A DNA stretch of 64,000 bases from JACDAE01 sp963717195 (lineage in GTDB: Bacteria; Chloroflexota; Ktedonobacteria; Ktedonobacterales; Ktedonobacteraceae). Position 1 is the first letter of the stretch; each line of letters starts with the position of its first letter. The notes under the pieces are model-generated. The model was not told the DNA's origin. It did not search any database and was given only the letters and a program-made list of their open reading frames with translations. The translations under genes and the position numbers were made by a program. Where the stretch lies: the NCBI GenBank assembly GCA_963717195.1, contig CAVQVR010000006.1:1-64000 (forward strand), read 5' to 3'. This document shows positions 61,681 to 64,000 of this stretch, piece after piece.

Positions 61681-62607
61681 TTAGCCCTGGAGATACCTCC
61701 GCAACGCACTATCGTCAGAATGCATCTGCAATTCTTCTTCTTTCTCATCCTCATATTCTTCGTATTCCTCATCCTCATATGCGATTTCCTGGCGGCGTTG
61801 ATCAGCAAGCCTTGTATCTTCCTCAATCTCGTTTAGCCAGCGGAAGAAGAGTGGGGTCATCACAACCAGGTCGACCAGCCCGGGGATCAGCAACAACGCT
61901 CCTGCAACCGTCTGATCGGCAAATGGCGTCAGGTTTAATTGTGGAGGAATAGCGTAGAGCTTATACAATGCAACGCCGGTAAAGACCAGTACAAAGGCAA
62001 AGATATCTACCGGCTGCCCATCAAAGAAGGCATACAGCATCTTTATAGGGTAGCTCATATGTTGTTGGTCTCGCTGCGAGCCAATCAAAGGTCCCCAGTT
62101 GAGTAGTGATGTGAGAAAAATACTGAGCATCTCTACCTGATAGAGCATTACATTGCGCTGCGCTATAGCGTAGATATGCGGCACATGCCAGAACAAAAAT
62201 ATGAGATTGAAGAGAATCGAAGCTACCAACGGGAATGTCAGAGCTCTTAAAATTTCGCGTATTCCAGGAATTTCAGCCAGAGGCTGCAACAACACGGCAG
62301 GGCAGCTATAGAGAATCAATGGCGTACAGAGCGTGGTCAGGACGACAATCTGGGCCATGTGCACGGAAAACAACTGTGTACGCCCGATGGTATCTACAGG
62401 CGTCAGTAACATAAACGCAGCAATCAACATAGCCAGGAAAAAGGCTGCGATATGGAGCCTCTGAAGTGAAGTATCTTGAGGAGAGTGCACCCTCACCCGG
62501 CGCACACCCAGCACATAGAGCAGACTTAAGATCAGCAATAGGACAAGAGTGCCCGGATGCCAGGCCCATACAAGCAATAGACCATCCAACATAGTATGAG
62601 ACTCCAT
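61681..62607 (-). CDS. CtaG-like cytochrome c oxidase assembly membrane protein
   Basis: A 308-residue protein with about seven hydrophobic helices. The caa3-type CtaG pattern appears as FSVHMAQIVVLTTLCTPLIL, FNLIFLFWHVPHIYAIAQRN, LLNWGPL and DQTVAGALLLIPGLVDLV. Conserved His residues in HMAQ and WHVPH could handle copper or heme. The C-terminal 45 residues are an acidic tail (DEEYEEYEDEKEEELQ) not typical of the family. ATG 62607 and ATG 62592 are both possible; the second has GGAG at a good distance. No oxidase genes are visible. Confidence 0.85.
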   Translation of the reverse strand: MESHTMLDGLLLVWAWHPGTLVLLLILSLLYVLGVRRVRVHSPQDTSLQRLHIAAFFLAMLIAAFMLLTPVDTIGRTQLFSVHMAQIVVLTTLCTPLILYSCPAVLLQPLAEIPGIREILRALTFPLVASILFNLIFLFWHVPHIYAIAQRNVMLYQVEMLSIFLTSLLNWGPLIGSQRDQQHMSYPIKMLYAFFDGQPVDIFAFVLVFTGVALYKLYAIPPQLNLTPFADQTVAGALLLIPGLVDLVVMTPLFFRWLNEIEEDTRLADQRRQEIAYEDEEYEEYEDEKEEELQMHSDDSALRRYLQG

Positions 62608-62695
62608 AATTCAGCAAATTTTACATACAGATACCGTACAGCACCATCTCACTATATGGTAAGTGCCCTGTCAAGGGTGATTGGGGATATAATAA

Positions 62696-63913
62696 TCATC
62701 GCACATCCTGCGATTGTGGCTGGCTATTCGGCGTTGGAAAGCCAGGAAGCTCTGGCGACTTCTGAATTGTTTTGGCCTTCACTTTTGTCCTTGTTACACA
62801 TGGCAAAGTAAAGCGGAAGCAACTTCCCTCTCCGGAAACGCCAGTACTCACAACCCAGATGCGCCCACCCATTGCCTCCACCAGTTGTTTGCTTACATAG
62901 AGCCCCAGGCCAGTTCCACGCACCTTTCCCGATACATCACGCTTCAGGCGTACAAATTGACCAAACAGGCGCGGAATATCCTCTGGTGGGATACCCAGTC
63001 CCGTATCCTTGACGCTGATACATACTTCCGGCGCAGGGTGATTTGCCTGCACAACATCTCCATAGAGAGATGCATCGATACTGATTGGAGAATCGGTGGG
63101 TGAATATTTAAACGCATTGGAGAGAAGGTTACGAAGCACCTGGCGGAAATATTGCCCATTTGCATGTACCACAAGATGGGCTGGCACATTGACCTGCACT
63201 GGATATTCGCGCTGCTGGCGCGGATCAAAATGCTCAACCACCTCATAGATAACATCGATCACCGGAAGGTCTTCTAGATAGATTGAGTCTTTCTCATTTC
63301 CGACCTAAATCGTATCCAGCACATTACTTACCAGTAACTGCAATTCTTCGCAACTATACATAGCATTTTTGAGAAATGTATCCTGTGTCACTCTATCAAG
63401 TTGCTCACTATATTCCAATAATAATTCAAGATAACCGTAGACTGCCGTAAGGGGAGTTCTCAATTCATGATTGACGTTCAGGATAAATTGATCTTTGATC
63501 TGGCTCAACTGTTGCTGCTGCTCAAGCAGGTCCGCTATATGGAGCCTGGCCTCATCTGCTAACAAGACTTGCTCTCGTAACGAACCAACCAGTAGTCCCT
63601 CAACAACCAACGAGATTACACTGACCAGAGAAGACGTGGTAAAAAGATTTGACCAGATTGCATTTCCGCTCACGATACTCTTAAAAATAACCAGGAACAG
63701 ACCGATGGTACCTAGACAGATGAAGAATGCACGCCGAGGAAACAACCATGCGACCACTGCTACTGGGAGAATAAAAAAGCTAGCACTATAAGAGGTGTCA
63801 TAATAGAACATGTAGAAAAAGAGGCATAGTATTACTGTTGACGCAACAATGATAGAGCGTACAACAGATGAGAGGTTGAGCATGTGCCGCAAAAAATCAT
63901 TCGAATAACGCAA
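62696..63913 (-). pseudogene. Sensor histidine kinase interrupted by one in-frame TAG
   Basis: One continuous frame from TTG 63913 (after GGAGG) encodes about five N-terminal membrane helices (about 15-110), a coiled coil and the HisKA domain with the phosphoacceptor His in NVNHELRTPLTAVYGYLELL. It ends at TAG 63305-63307 after NVLDTI. The same frame then continues with VGNEKDSIYLEDLPVIDVIY and a complete HATPase domain (RNLLSNAFKYSP, KDTGLGIPP, GTGLGLYVSKQLVEAMGG) to 62696. CAG-to-TAG is the simplest change. Without readthrough the kinase core lacks its ATP-binding half. It could be a pseudogene, a suppressed stop or a sequence error. Confidence 0.8.
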
Positions 63914-63949
63914 TGTCCTCGCCTCCTTCTCATCATGAGACTTCAGCGT

Positions 63950-64000
63950 CTAAAAACGTCTCACTCTTTTCCTGAAGAGATATTCATATGCAAGATAGAC
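63950..64000 (-). CDS. Possible C-terminal end of a gene entering from the right
   Basis: The frame is open from the window edge to TAG at 63950-63952, encoding VYLAYEYLFRKRVRRF. It is too short to identify, and only its position upstream of the histidine kinase supports it. Confidence 0.2.
   Translation of the reverse strand, partial: VYLAYEYLFRKRVRRF

Overview
The window looks like chromosomal DNA from a Ktedonobacteria-type Chloroflexota. That placement is an inference from gene content: two Ser/Thr kinases whose N-termini share the same glycine-loop wording, GAF/PucR regulators, a deazaflavin-dependent nitroreductase family protein, secreted GH3 and DUF1080 enzymes, a giant YD-repeat (Rhs) protein, wide intergenic gaps and many short dispersed palindromic repeats. 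No rRNA, tRNA or CRISPR was recognised.

Left part (1-33.6 kb). After a truncated GAF sensor come a membrane protein, a cytosine permease/deaminase operon (minus strand, with a hairpin/palindrome in its leader), and two secreted carbohydrate-active proteins (GH3 and DUF1080, the latter behind a long structured leader). Next are a frameshifted GAF-PucR regulator, an apparently leaderless ArsR operon (ArsR, AHSA1, alpha/beta hydrolase, RibD-like reductase) and a metal-efflux pair (SmtB-like ArsR overlapping a CDF exporter). A histidine kinase, a Ser/Thr kinase and a response regulator damaged at its start form a signalling cluster. Then follow a DUF385 reductase, GtrA, ROK, several small proteins, an A-type Fe-S carrier, a subtilase, a secreted repeat protein, an M20 peptidase and three membrane proteins of unknown function.

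Centre (33.8-51.7 kb, minus strand). A 2417-residue secreted Rhs/YD-repeat protein is followed downstream by four orphan Rhs 3' ends. Three keep a complete but different C-terminal tip. Between them lie small membrane-protein genes and remnants that fit an immunity role, an IS110 fragment and a decayed DUF3592 gene. The tips are hydrophobic and helical and the putative immunity proteins are membrane proteins, which suggests membrane-targeting polymorphic toxins. Most cassettes carry frameshifts or stops, so this is a mix of a live gene and a cassette graveyard, unless the indels are assembly errors.

Right part (52-64 kb). A Ser/Thr kinase is fused to a membrane domain, followed by three 68-bp tandem repeats, thioredoxin reductase, an MFS transporter, a TreT-like glycosyltransferase, a YbjQ-family protein, Leu/Phe-tRNA-protein transferase, a CtaG-like protein and a histidine kinase split by one in-frame amber codon.

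A cross-cutting observation is that a dispersed repeat (core GTAGGG..., GATAAATC) sits at gene 3' ends and supplies all or part of the stop codon of five genes.
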